This document shows positions 21,440-33,413 of a stretch of DNA of 64,000 nt, one piece after another. This DNA comes from Prorocentrum cordatum (lineage: Eukaryota > Sar > Dinophyceae > Prorocentrales > Prorocentraceae), in the NCBI GenBank assembly GCA_963575745.1, contig CAUYUJ010018638.1, positions 641,001-705,000 on the forward strand, given 5' to 3'. The translations under genes and the position numbers were made by a program. How positions within the stretch are numbered: the first letter of the stretch is position 1; each line of letters opens with the position of its first letter. The notes beneath the pieces were generated by a model. The model did no database searches and was not told the origin of the DNA. It saw only the letters and a program-made list of their open reading frames with translations.

Positions 21440-21690
21440 ACGCGGCGGAAGATCGCACCACATGGATGGCACCATATATATATATATATATAGATTCATG
21501 AGTTGCGCCATATAGGTAGCACCACGGAAGATTGCACAGAACCATCGACTCTAACATGTAAGTTGCATCACATTGCGTGCACCACACACGTTGCACCAGC
21601 GCTTGTGGCTCCATATTGATTGCGCTACATAGGTTGCACCACATATATTACATTTGGTTGCTCCACATATATTGCACCGCATACAGTGGC
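21440..21690. repeat. TTGCACCACATA degenerate repeat
   Basis: Units of 14-16 bp on the theme TTGCACCACATAGAT, with a (TA)n run at 21,475-21,490. The same repeat forms parts of the blocks at 28,070-28,690, 44,645-44,935 (opposite strand) and 46,660-47,095. Confidence 0.65.
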
Positions 21691-22136
21691 CGTGGCCGTG
21701 GTAGTGGTAACGGTGGTAGTACTCGTGTTGATGATGATGGTAGTGGTAATGATTGTGGCTTTGGAGGCAACGGGAGATACATGAACTGGTGGATTGATGC
21801 GCAACCCGTTTCCATCTCGAGAGACCGCACCTTCGCGCGGATCGCACATGCTGCATCGCGCGGCCACGCCTTCAAACTTGGGCAACAGTGAACATGGGTC
21901 CAGAGCTCTTCTTCCTCCTATTCGTTATCCTCCTATTCCTCCTCCTCCTTTTCCTCCACCCGTTCGCGGCCGAACCGCGTTCAATCCGCAACTAAACGTG
22001 ACATCTCGAAATCCGCCCGTGCCCAGCGGGCACCATGCCGACGTTCTCTGTCGCCTTGATTTTCCCCTCGTCGGCTATTTCGGCATAGACCCATTAACCC
22101 CTCCCCTCTCCCCTCAGTCATCTCATGTTTCCAGCT
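21691..22136. other. Intergenic; GGTAGT-rich
   Basis: A short run of GTAGTGGTAA units near 21,700-21,760, then CT-rich plus-strand sequence. It separates the 3' end of the transposase-like gene from the next block. No gene seen. Confidence 0.35.
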
Positions 22137-25100
22137 TCAACCCGCCCCTCCCCTCCAACCGCCAAATGGGCAGTGCGGGAGCAGATGCATCGCGAAGCGT
22201 GCGTCATACCTCCCTATGCGCCAACGGTTGCACAGCTTATGCGAAAAAATTGAAATGTTGCTGCCGACCATGATGGAGGCACACACGCGAACGATATGCC
22301 TCATGAAGTCTTCTGCCTGATAGCACCAGAACCACCGTGGGTTCATGAATTCTGAAGATTGGGCTATGTGCCAAAAATAATGATGTTTGTTCACCGTGCT
22401 CCACTTCAGCTGTTTCTCATCCCTCGCTCGGCTGGCTAAAGCTCCATAAAAAATTAAACAGCGCTCGACTGAAGTCATGCACGTCCTGTGCTGATCGGGC
22501 GTCATATACATGCCAGACGATTCCACCACTTTGTAATACTCGTTGAGATGCTCTACGCACTTCGTGCGCATACGTCGAAAGGGTGATCCATCGTCGTAGT
22601 GCTCCTTGAGCACGGCTAACATCACTGGCACCAGATGTCGTTGTTTGGCGGCTTTTACTTCCTTCTTTAAACAAGGATAATCCCCATGAGGTGTTTTTTC
22701 GTTGCTGACGAAATATCTCAGACCGAATTGTCCCCCTGCCTGGCAATTTCCAGGCTGGCGGCACGTTCGCCCCGTCGCCTCCTCGCTATTTCTCTAAGCC
22801 TCCAACCCCATTCGCCGCGCCTCTCCCCCCTCCCTTTCCTTATCCCCACCCCCCATTCCACCGTCATTAGATTATCCTCCGGATCCGCATCCTTCCTATC
22901 ATCTCTATCTCCTCGTCCCTTTTCTTCCTCCCCATCGTCAGTATCCTCATCTTCCGTGCACCCCAACTGTTCCTCATCCTCCACCTTGTCTTCCCCCTGT
23001 CATACAATAACATCCTGATCCTCATCGTCATTCTGGTCAGCGTGAAATGCTTATGCATTGGGCGGGCGGCTCGCGCAGCATTCACGAATGAAATCCAATG
23101 TTTAGTCCCCTGCTCCTTATACTCATCCTGGATACGCCCCCGAAGCTCGGCAACAGCTTGCTTGGCAGTTTGCCTGGGCCGACGCTGTTCGAATGCAATC
23201 TCGTAGCAGCAAGTCCCGAGGATATGGCTGGTTACTCCTAGGTCCACTGTGTGCATGGAATCGATCGCGAGGGCGCAGCCCGTGACCCCGTAGATTTCAA
23301 ACAGCGGGTGGTCGAATTTGCACGGGCGGTCTGGCGGAGATTGAAGCATCCAATGGTTTGGGATCCGCTCCTCGCAGATGTTTCCTTAGTAGGGGCTTGA
23401 TGATCACGCATGCCCCCCCATTTCTTCACCCGCCCCCGCCCCGCCCGTTTCCGCCAGCCATCCCGCCGCCGCGCTCGACAAAACACATTGTATGGCGCGA
23501 AGGCGAGATAAGCACGGGGGATTGGCGGGGCGGGGGGGGGCTGAGCATGCGGGCGGGGGGGGGGCACGGGTGTTCATTTAGCCCGCCACGCGGAAACATC
23601 CACTGATTTGATCCCCCGTATTCCCTTCACAAAGTCATTGAACGGATTCGAGGACCGATTTGCGCTACATGCCCAACATGGTTCGACAGCATTCGGCGCG
23701 GGAGTCCCCAGATGATTTGCGAAAAACTCAAGGTCCCCTATCACGGAGTGGATGAAAGCTCGGTAAGGTAGTCGCTTATCGCAGAGGTAAGATCCCGCAA
23801 GGTTCCCCCTCTTCGTGCCGCGCGGGAACTTCTTGCCCGCCCAGCCCGCCACATCCGTTGGATATCAGCAGGTGCATAGGATATTGATTCTCGTTCCCGC
23901 CCTTCCTCCCCCCCCTCCCCCCTCCATCCCGCTTCCCATCCAATTTAGTGCTATCCCCATCCTGATCTTCGTCACCTTCATCCTCCGCATCCTTCACCCA
24001 GCCACTCTTATCATTTTTCGTCTAATTATCCTCATCCTCCCCCTCCTCTGCCGCATTGTGCCCCTCCCCTCCTTATCCTCTTTGTCCTTGTCCTTTTCGC
24101 CATCCTGTCCCTCTGCGCCCACTTCATCACCTTCCTCCACCAACCCGCCTCGAATGGGCGAAGATCATCGCCGTCCAGGTGCCGCGGCGAAGCCAGCCCA
24201 ATCTTTATCTGGATGCTTGCCAGTCGCGAGTGCGTTCCAGCTCCATTTCAAAATCTGCCAAATGTCTAGCCACGAGTCCGCTTCCTGCGGGTTGTGTTTT
24301 TTCTTTGCTGTTACAGAGTAGGGCATGGCCGTAATCAGGAAGCAGAGGTCCTTCGTGGATCCAGTGGCGAGGAGCCCTGTAAATGACAATATCATAGCAG
24401 AATCGTGGCTGATCATTTCGGCGCCGTCGCCGTGGAGTTGCAGCGGGATGCAAAACTTGGAATACTCCGCCACTTTCCAAATCGGATGGGCCCTCATCCG
24501 CGGGTCTCGCCTGCGGGACTTTAACCAGCGTGCACTCTCGAAATCCGTAATCCTCCACCTCGTATCCCCCGTGCCCCCATTTTCCCTTCCCTCCTCCTTA
24601 CACCTCTTCAGATGAGGTGCTGGGAGCGGATGCACTAGACCCTTCTACCCTCCCCCGTCCCCCACCACCTCCCCTTTAAGTCCTCACGGAGGGTGGCGAG
24701 TGATATTTCGCCAGCCGACGCGTCCTTGACGCGCCGTCCCAAAATTGCGGGAGCTGAGATACTCCAAACAGCCGCTGGAACTCCTCGGGCTGCTTGTGAA
24801 ACATCGCCGAAAAAAGATCGTGTGGAAGGAGCACTTCCTGGTCGCAACTGATTATGTCAAGCGTTTTCGGCTTCAGCATGTGTATACTTATCACCTCTGG
24901 ATCTGGAAAGCTGTTGTTTTGCAGGTACTTTCTGGTGAGCGCGCGGTGGATGTTCCCTGGCTGGGTCCCCCAAGATCCCATGGCTGACACGCTGGCGATT
25001 TCTGGGATCTGATCCAGGCCGTCTTTGTAGGCTGCGTGCAACAAGCTCTGCGCCTCGGTGCCCTGGATGTACCCCCACGCCCACTTGCGAAGCACTAGGG

Positions 25101-25218
25101 TCGACAGGTTCCCATGTTCCGCCACCACCTCGGGTTCATTATCAGGGTCCGGGTCCGAATCTGGCTCGGGCGCCTCGGGCGGCTCTTCCAATCTGCGCTT
25201 GCTCGCGACTCGTCTCAT
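22137..25218 (-). CDS. TNP2/Plavaka-type transposase-related protein, multi-exon
   Basis: Five exons on the minus strand: 25,218-24,683, about 24,510-24,180, about 23,860-23,583, 23,370-about 23,050, and 22,735-22,137. Motifs in order: WAWGYIQGTEAQSLLHAAYK, LLPHDLFSAMFHKQPEEF, PLQLHGDGAEMISHDS, DLEFFANHLGTPAPNAVEPC with a following W-x-C, IDSMHTVDLGVTSHILG, and KHHYFWHIAQSSEFMNPRW. This order matches TNP2/Plavaka-type (CACTA-like) transposases and a related family I recall as abundant in dinoflagellates. Exon 1 to 2 joins in phase as a GA-AG intron and exon 3 to 4 as GC-AG. The second exon needs a one-base shift near 24,180, which may be a frameshift or a missed splice. Whether it is an active transposase or a host gene derived from one is unknown; no terminal repeats of an element are seen around it. 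Confidence 0.7.
23371..23582 (-). other. 212-bp GC-AG intron
   Basis: Donor GCTAAATG after codon CGG, acceptor TGCGAG before GAGCGG; phase 0 on both sides. The minus strand of the intron carries runs of C and the join restores continuity from VDVSAWR to ERIPNHW. A GC donor is common in dinoflagellates (established). Confidence 0.5.
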
Positions 25219-25368
25219 GTCGCACGAACTCCTGGGCCAGAATGGCTGGGCACGTGAGAAAGATTGCGCTCCCATTATACGCCCTGCTTCTCCTCCCTCC
25301 TCTCCCTCCCCCTCCCCCATCGTTTGCCTGCCCTTCCTTACTTGTGAGAGGGATCCCCCGCCACGCCG

Positions 25369-25510
25369 CTAGGTGCGAAGTGAAAGGCGCTCAGAACCAT
25401 TAGAACCCTGAATCTTAATCCGCGTGCTCTTGAAAGGGCGCTGAGAGGCCCCATCCGACGAACCCTCAGAGAGATCCAGACAGCTCCTGGCCCACAACCT
25501 GGGCACGCTG
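25369..25510 (-). CDS. 3' exon of an unknown gene
   Basis: A minus-strand frame follows a plausible acceptor (GTGCCCAG) and encodes a Ser/Lys-rich end, LDLSEGSSDGASQRPFKSTR and IKIQGSNGSERLSLRT, stopping at 25,369. It lies between the stop of the seven-exon gene (25,992) and the start of the transposase-like gene. Upstream exons are not secure. Confidence 0.35.
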
Positions 25511-25519
25511 GTGGGTCGA

Positions 25520-25991
25520 GCAGAAGGGGGGCGAGGGGAGGGATAAGGGTAGAGGTGGGGGGGCGGAGGTAGGCCAGAGATACTCTGCGCGGAGCTCGAA
25601 ACCCTTAGAAGCCAGTTCATTGGCTCCGATCCGCAATGTGATGAAGTTGGCTACTCGGCCAAGGCGCTGGATGCAAAGCTACTATCCATATGGGGCCGCG
25701 GGACCATTTGGGGATCCACCAACTTTGTCTGGGTGGGGGTTCGCGGTAGTCTTGCAAACCAGCTCGTGCCAGGGGCTCGACCTAGCCCCTCGCAAAAAAA
25801 AACAACATGCTTGGAATGGCAGCCGAAACCGTGGCGATACGGAACGTCGCACCCCGCGGGGAGACGGGGACAAAGGGGGAGAGGATCGGCGTGGGCTTTC
25901 AAGAGGGGTGGAGGAGGGGGGTGCGTTAGGAGGAGGTCGACGTTCGTAATCGCCTTGGTTTTTGCTGCAGCGCGCCTGTCTGCCTACGGGC
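25520..25991. other. Intergenic or intronic; possible small exon
   Basis: A minus-strand frame around 25,690-25,800 (HELVCKTTANPHPDKVGG) may be an exon of the gene ending at 25,369. Not strong enough to call. Confidence 0.3.
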
Positions 25992-27710
25992 CTACTTCTC
26001 CTGCATGATCGGTAGCGCCAGCGCCTGCTTGAATACCGCCTTGCAGTCCACGCACATCTTCGCAGCCTTGGCGTGGGGCACGTTGGACTCCATCATCATG
26101 TCTCCGAACTTGTTCTCGAACGTGCGAATCGACGACAGGATCTGGGAGCGTCGCAGTTCTCTCGCGATCTCGGAACGCCCGATCTTGTTAACGCTATCCC
26201 TCCACCGTCCCTCTGGGCGCGCAAGCCGCAGCTATCTCGCGCGTGACGCGTGCGCCTGGACGGCCCCAGGCAGAAGGCCATGGAAACACCTAGGAACCCC
26301 AGGTGGGCCGAGGGATCCATACGGCCCTGACTCCTGCACCCTAGGCCTCAACCCCCGTCCACTCTCCTTGCGCCCCTCTCCCATCCAGTCAAGGCCTGGA
26401 CCTACCCCCCTCAATCCACCGCAGCATGCACCCAACACATTCGCGTACTAAAAACACCAAGCGCACAAACTGCTGGCGCACAAAAAAATCATCGAGCCTT
26501 CTTCCCCTTCAAGTTCATCGCGCCAGAGGCGGTCGCCATCGCCTCCACGAGAGTCTTGGTGCCGACCTATGCGGAATCGCTATTCTGCGGTTGCGTGTGT
26601 CTCGCTCTCTATAGCTGTCTCTCTTTCCCCTCCCTCTGAGTCGCGGTAAGACTCTCACGCACGGATTTCCCGACGTATGCCATGTTACGCATATGTGCGC
26701 GCGTGCGTGCATATATTTGAATGTGAATGTGCCTGGCTGTACGGGCACGTATATGGTTAACCGACATCTGACCATTGTGTGTGTGCATGCGCACACGCAT
26801 GCATACATACACCGTATGCATGTACCTACATAGAGATGTGTGCGTGTTTGTACGTCTCGTACGTATACACTTGTTTCTGTGTGCATGTGCATAAGTGAGG
26901 ATGCGCGCGTGTTGGCTCTAAACTTCACCTAGCTTCGTCAATGGCCTGTTCGTAACCGCACCATCCTCCCCACCGTCGCACCCCCTCTGTCGTTCAAGCA
27001 AAGCAGAGTAGATGTTAGCTGCGCCCTTGGGACCGCACACGCGTCGTATAATCTCGTGATGAGGGACTTCGCCTGGTCGCTGTTCGTGGCGGACTTCACC
27101 GTCACGCTCATCAGGGGCGCGCAGATGACGTGGAACTTGAGTTTAGGATATTGTTTTCCTCAATCAATTCTGGCATCACTGGGGGTTCTTACTTCGGTTA
27201 ACCGCCTCGGCCCCCCCCCGCCGTTAACTCGCGGCCGCGCCGCCCGTCGCCGCCCGTCGCCGTCGCCTCAGTCGCCGCCATCCCCGCCCGTCGCCGCCAT
27301 ACCCGTTCGTTGCCGCCCGTAGCCGTCGCCGCGTCGCATGCATTGCACCGCATAAGATTGCGCGTTCGTTGGGTAGTACCAGTATTGCTGCTACTACGAG
27401 TACTATTATAAAGTTTGGTACGACTGCTACTGCTACTATTATTTCTACTACTACAGCAACAGCAACAGCAACTACTACTACTACTACTACTATTACTACG
27501 ACTACTACTACTACTACTACTGCTACTACTACTACGACTACACCAACACCTACTACTACTACGACAGCAGTAATCATAGTAGTCAGTGTAGTTGCTGTAA
27601 TCGCAGTAGTCGTAGCAGTAGTAGGAGTAGTAGTCACAGTAATAGTAGCCGTAGCATGCATATTAGTAACATTAGTAATCGTAGTCGTAGTAGTCGTAGT
27701 AGTAGTCGTC

Positions 27711-27765
<55 letters not shown>

Positions 27766-27851
27766 TAGTATTAGTAGTAGTAGCAGTAGCAGTAGTAGTA
27801 GTAGTGGTAGTAGTAGCAGTCGCAGTAGTAGTGAGCGCCGTTGTCGTAGCC

Positions 27852-27896
<45 letters not shown>

Positions 27897-30813
27897 ATGG
27901 TAGTAGTAGGGGTAGTAGTAGTAGCAGCAGTAATAGGAATAGTAGTAGCAGTAGCACCAGTAGTAGTAGTGGTAGCACCAGTAGTAGCAACAACAGTAAC
28001 AGTACTAGTCGGAACATAATAAGAATAGCAGTGCTAGTCGTAGTGGTAGTTCTGCTAGAAAGGGGAATCTAGGTGGTGCAGCATATGCGGTGTAAGCTAT
28101 GGTGCGCCATCTATTACAAGCATCGTGCGGTACAACATATGTTGTGTTATGCCCCCCAAGTGGTGCTATGATGTGCACGCAGGACCTCTTATTCTTTCTC
28201 TACTGAACTGGGCCGCGGATTTGGAATGGTTGTTATGTCGTTGCCGTCGCCGCCCCGCCGCCCGTCGTCTGGGCCTGGGTGTTGGCATGACGGATGTGTC
28301 CCTGCCGCCTATTCGCAGCTTCCTCGTCGCCTTGGTGTTGCGTATGGCTGTGCATCGTTATGCATTTCGTCGCATTGCTTTGAATTCGCATTGCGGTTCC
28401 GTGATCTGACACCGCAAAGTGCACGCCATATAGATTGCACCGCATTGCTGTTGCCACATCTATATATGTAATCACATACACTTCATCAACGTAGCTTACA
28501 CCACATAGATTGCTCCACGCAGTTTGCACCACCTGTGTTCCACCAAATAGTTTACACAACATGTATTGCACCACGTAGATTGCACCACATGTATTGCACG
28601 AAGTAGGCCGCCCCACGCATATTGCACCATGTAGTTTGCACCACATCTACTGCACCACACAGCTTGTACCACATATATTGCACCACCGATGCTGCTAGAA
28701 ACCAACTGTTCGGGGTCCACGTTGGCGAACATGCTACGCATGAATTCGAGTGGTGTGTTTCCTATCTCTCTGTACCCCCTCTGCCCCTGCCCCCCCCTCT
28801 CGTCATCCCTTCTCCTCTTCTTCTGTCCTCGTCACCCGCTGCGTTCCCACAAGCCATGCGGAGCCTCACCCCCCCCGTCGCTTACGCATCCCCAACGAGG
28901 AAGACCAGCGCAATTGAAAAGGGTGCGGTGCTCGAAAGAGAAGGATTGGAACGGAAGCGGGAAACCAACAACATTGGAGACAACTGATCGCATGAGAAAT
29001 GAATAGTCAAGGACAAATGTTGAGCTCCTTCTTGTCCGCTGGTGCGCGCGGAGTCGAGCTGCGACCGCGGCCGCGTCCAGCACCGCGCCCAGCACCGCGC
29101 CCGCGGCCACTTGACTGCTGAGCACGCCGACGGCGAACATCCTCGTCGTCGCTGCCCTGCTTCGAGTCGTCGTCGCTCTCGTAGCCCATGTTCTCGAAGT
29201 TGGCTGTGTGGCAGTATTTCAACACTGGAATGTACAAGGGAGCTGCATGATCGAACGCTTGGGACACCTACGCTTCTGATATGCACGGTGACCTACGTGA
29301 ACATCGTTGCAATCATTGAGCTTGACAAAACTGAGCCATCACACGCGAATCGCATCGACAATGCGCGTATCGAGAACGAGCATTGCAATCATCTGAAACG
29401 CACACCTTTCGAGCATGCACGGTCGCGCTAACAGTTAAACAGTGCGGTAGCATTGTTCAAATGTTAGTGTTCGTCACGCCATACCAAAGAGGGAGCAACG
29501 CCTAGCACATCACATAACGTGTTCTGGGACAGCGCCATACAGGATTCAAATCACCGCGGCACTTGATCGACGAAGGACGATGGTAAGAGGAGGGTGACAA
29601 AACGCAGTCCGTGACCCAACTGGACCTGCTTGCCTTTCTTCAAGGCCTTGGACAAGAAGTCGAACTCCATGCCCTCGATCGCCTTCTGGCCAGTCACCTC
29701 GCGCCGCTTGCCCCGCGTCAGCTCCTTGGTATGCTCGTCCGAAATGTCGAGGTACAGCTTCCGCTTGGGGTTCAGCGGGTTCTTCTTGGACTGGGAAGGA
29801 CGCCGCCCGATCGTTGTTAGACACCCCCTCCCCCAGACCACGACGGCTCGACACATCCCCAGCGTTCAACGGAACATTGCAAGTGAACGCATGCAGCATT
29901 CGCGCATGAACCATGCACGTGCGTTTACAATTGACGATTCTGCGCGCCGTTTCGACGTGGCTGGGGGAGGGCGGGGAGGACAGGGTGGTGGATTGAGGAT
30001 GGGGGGGGGGGGGGGGGGGCAGGATGGGAGAGGGGGGAGCGGACGGATTGGAAGGAAGGCGCCATCTCAACAGTTCGACCACCCTGGCGTTTCGGCCACT
30101 CCCCACCAGCCTCGAACTTATCCCTACCCCTGAGATTGACACACCAAACGACGATGCCAATCTTAGGGATGCACCCTCAGAAACTGAGGGAATCCCTAAG
30201 GTCGCTATCGTGATGAGGCGATGCCGAACATAGGGATAGGGATATGTTCCAGGCTGGTAAACTCCGATGCGTCGGCATCCCACGACAATCCGACGTGCAT
30301 TCCCGAATGCGATCTCACCATGAGCGTGCCGTTCTCCATCATCTCCTCGGCCTCCTCCGCGCCGTACTTGTCGATGAAGAACTTCTTCGGCTGCCACTTG
30401 GAGGTCTGCTTCACGCCCTCCGTCAGGCCGACGGACGTGACCACGTTCCAGAATGTGTTTTTCATCTCGGGGTCCTGCAGATGTTTGAGCAGCGCACGGT
30501 TTCCTCCTCCTCCTCCTCCTCCTCCTCCGTGAGTTGTCACATGGGCACGAAAACATGCCTTGTCCATTTACCACCTTGCAGCGAGCATGTACATGCTCAT
30601 TCGGGACAACGGCACTGATGTCTGCATCATGTAATATGGCCCTCTCTCCTCCCCCAGCACAACGCTACAACAAGTGAACACAAAACGGGTTTCCTTGATC
30701 CAACCCATCAAGAGCTTCTGCTTCGCCAATGTCTTGGCCCCGTCCTTCCGCTTCTCCGCCTGGCTTGCCAAATCAGCCGCCCCGTTGGTAGCTAGATCAC
30801 GCATGGCACGCAC
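25992..30813 (-). CDS. Seven-exon gene, family unknown, solved in phase
   Basis: Exons at 30,813-30,694, 30,474-30,295, 29,790-29,626, 29,192-29,028, 28,765-28,703, 27,135-27,034 and 26,141-25,992 give 40, 60, 55, 55, 21, 34 and 49 codons plus stop. Every intron is phase 0. Donors are GA, GT, GT, GA, GT and GT with AG acceptors. Exon 1 is Lys/Ala-rich (QAEKRKDGAKTLAKQKLLMG), exon 2 holds SKWQPKKFFIDKYGAEEAEE, exon 4 is acidic then RG-rich (SSGRGRGAGRGAGRGRGRSS), the last ends CVDCKAVFKQALALPIMQEK. I recall similar short Lys-rich proteins with a KKFFIDKYG-like motif as a large dinoflagellate family of unknown role (recollection, not checked). The RG repeats could bind RNA. 5' exons lie further right and were not found. 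Intron 5 (28,702-27,136) is filled by a composite repeat. Confidence 0.65.
27175..28695. repeat. Composite repeat inside an intron, copy 1
   Basis: From left: TACTTCGGTTAACC boundary, GTCGCCGCC-rich part, (ACT)n then (TAG)n tracts (27,410-28,020), a GTCGTTGCCGTCGCCGCC block (28,230-28,390), a TTGCACCACATA array (28,400-28,690) and the boundary TGCTAGAAACC. The same order of parts occurs at 45,100-47,095. Here it fills intron 5 of the gene at 25,992-30,813. Confidence 0.7.
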
Positions 30814-30999
30814 CTGCCGTGCATAATGACAGCCGCCAGCTTGGACGAGAGGACGCTGCATGCCAAATGGACATGCACGTTGCAACCGCCATCCCTAAAC
30901 ACCTACCCTGGCGTCACGCCGAAACAGCCTTACACTCGCGGGCATAATCAACAGAACCGCTCGGTGCACATGCATTCGTTGGGAGGGGCGTCGAAACGT

Positions 31000-31640
31000 G
31001 TGAGGGGTGTGCCGAAATTTACCCGAGTGCGCATGCAGACGGTGTCATTGGGGCATTCGGTGGAGCTCCATGACGGCCCACGAAACGTGTGAGGGGTGCA
31101 CCGAAATGGACCCGATCACGTCTGTTGGCCCTTCGAATGGGGCCTTCGGTGGGGTTCCCTATGGGGCCACGAAGGGTGTGAGAGGCACGCCGAAATGGGC
31201 CGAGAACGCATGCGGGCCTTGCCACTGGTCTCTTCGGTGGAGCCCCCTAAGGGGCGACGAACCGTGCGGGAGGGGTGCCGAATTGGACCCGAGTGCGCAT
31301 GCGGGCTTTGCCATTGCGGCCTTCGGTGGGGTCCCCATAAGGGGTCACGCAACGCGTGGGGCGTGTGTGCTGACATGAACCCAAGCGTGCATGCGGGCCT
31401 TGCCACTTGGGCCTTCGGTGGGGCCCGTATGGGGCCACGAAGCGTGTGAGGGGTGTGCCGAAATGGACCCGAGCACGCACGCGGGCCCTGCCATTGGGGC
31501 TTTCGGTGGAGCCCCCTCGGGCCACGAAACGTGTGCGGGGTGTGCTGAAATTTAACATGGCACGCAATTGGTCCTTGTCACTTGGGCTTTCGGTGGAGCT
31601 CCCGACGGGGCCACGAAGACCGCGGGTGAGGAAGAGGAAA
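31000..31640. repeat. 90-bp tandem array, seven copies
   Basis: CTTCGGTGG or TTTCGGTGG recurs near 31,052, 31,142, 31,231, 31,321, 31,411, 31,501 and 31,588, spacing about 90 bp. Unit carries GGGGCCACGAA, GTGTGAGGGGTGTGCCGAAA and GCATGCGGGCC. Frames are open through it because the period divides by three. No homology to the other 90-bp array at 39.5 kb is apparent. Confidence 0.75.
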
Positions 31641-31905
31641 GGAGGGAGGGGGGGCAGGGGGAGGAGGAGCGGAAGAGATGCGCGGCGCTGCCAATTCAAA
31701 ATGAGGACCCACCTCGCAGGAGGCTTGGGAAGAAGGACCCAACCCACTGGAGGGTTGGGAAAGAGGAGGGAAGACAACGAGGGGGAGAAGGATGATGAGG
31801 AGCATGGAGGGAGTGAAGGAGACGCGCGGCGCCGCGAACCCAAAACGAGAACCCACCAAACATGAGGATTGGGGAAAACAACAGAGGCCGAAAGGGCGGC
31901 GGAAC

Positions 31906-32995
31906 GGCCTCGTCGTACGCATCCTGGGCCTGCGACTCGTGGGCACGAGCCGTGGTGAACTGCCCGTAGAGGCACGCGATCTCGTTCTTCGAGAAGAGGC
32001 CTCTAAGCTGGGCCGAGTCCGTCTCGTCGCCCTTCTCCCTGTAGCAATATTTATTGTCACAGCACAAAAGCACTAAAGAACTAGAGTGCCTTGAAACCCT
32101 TGCCCTCCACTTGTGCCTTGCCCTCACCTCAGCTCGCGATCCGCTCACAACTGGGCCAACGAATGGGCCAGTTGGACAACGAATGGGCCAGGTGAGCGAA
32201 TGTACAACGAATGGGCCAGGTGAGGGGGCGAGGAAAACAAGCAAAGAATGAGCGGGTGGCGAATGAGCCAGCATGCAAACAACAAACAAATCGATCCTGA
32301 AGAGCTGCACCCGCGCATTGAAGTCCTTGCCCTCCGCCAGCGCGAGGATCTTGGCACGCGCAATCCTGTGGGCGAGTTTGAATGGCGAGCGGGACGGGGG
32401 GGGTGATCCGATGAGCGCGGGCATCTTTCCGACATGGGCACAGGCATTTGGACAGATGCTGGCGCCAATCGAAACTTTGGCACATGCATTGTTTCAAACA
32501 CCAACTGTCCCTTTGGCATCATGAGGCACAATTGCCGTGCTGCCCGACGCCTTGCTGTCGGACGCCTTCCCCTTCGCCTTCTTGATCGTCTTCATCCCCG
32601 CGGCAAAGGAGGCGGGCTTCTTGGATGGCTGTGAGTCGTCATGCATTGCAATCGCTGGACACATGGACACATTGCAATCGTTGGGCACATTGCATTGCAT
32701 TGCATAGACAACGAGACACACGGACACATGGAACGTACACCCAGACACACAGAGCATACACCTAGCCACATAGAAAGCACTTGCGCACACCACATAGACA
32801 CATTGAAACTACACCTGGACACATAGACACAATGCACGTCAGCAACACGTAGAAATATACATCCTCACTGACAGTTTCGGCGCACATGACTGGAATGAAA
32901 ATGTGGGATCCTTCCCCATGGTGCTGAAGATGTCGCAGCCGTCGGTCAGCCGCGCGAGTCGTAGTGGATGCGATCTCCGAAATGGCAGATTGTCC
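31906..32995 (-). CDS. Spliced gene, four internal exons found, function unknown
   Basis: Exons 32,995-32,864 (44 codons, contains HHGEGSHIFIPVMCAETVSE), 32,628-32,510 (Lys/Ala/Ser-rich, KKAKGKASDSKASGSTAIVP), 32,365-32,297 (ARAKILALAEGKDFNARVQL) and 32,038-31,906 (TDSAQLRGLFSKNEIACLYG). Lengths and phases agree across the three joins (0, then 2, then 2). Donors are GA-type with AG acceptors throughout, an unusual excess. The first and last exons of the gene were not found; a frame at 33,834-33,690 may lie upstream. I do not recognise the family. A basic, low-complexity middle suggests a nuclear or nucleic-acid-linked protein, but that is a guess. Confidence 0.5.
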
Positions 32996-33245
32996 CTGAT
33001 ACAATCTGAGATACAAACAGCATAATACTGACAGGTGTTTGATTATATTTTTGGTGATTGGTCAGGCATGTTTTAGTGATCGAACGTACTCTAGTGTTGA
33101 TCATTCCTACTGCAGTGATTGAACAGACTTTGGTCATGTCCCGTGCGCACTGCTTACATAAACATACACATGCTAGTAATTTGTGTTGTAATTTGATGTA
33201 CGTTGTACTACGCAGGCACGGTGTCCAATACATTGAAAGTGTGTT

Positions 33246-33413
33246 GATCTGACGTTGGTCTGACGTTAGACCAACGTCAGAGTCATATCTGACGTTGGTC
33301 TGACGTTGGTCTGACGTTAGACCGAAATGTCTGACGTCAGGCTAACGTCAGACCAACGTCAGATGTCAGTCTGACGTTGGTCTGACGTTAGACCACCGTC
33401 AGATCAGCACAGT
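33246..33413. repeat. Inverted array of GGTCTGACGTT units, locus 1
   Basis: About seven forward 11-mers (GGTCTGACGTT) and five reversed ones (AACGTCAGACC) alternate, with GATCTGACG at the left edge and CGTCAGATC at the right. Includes the palindrome TGACGTCA. It lies about 250 bp upstream (minus strand) of an exon, so probably in an intron. Second locus at 42,657-42,795. Confidence 0.75.

Noticed and set aside
27369-28072. Poly-Val, poly-Ser and poly-Thr ORFs
   Set aside because: Translation of ACT/AGT triplet tracts within an intronic composite repeat.
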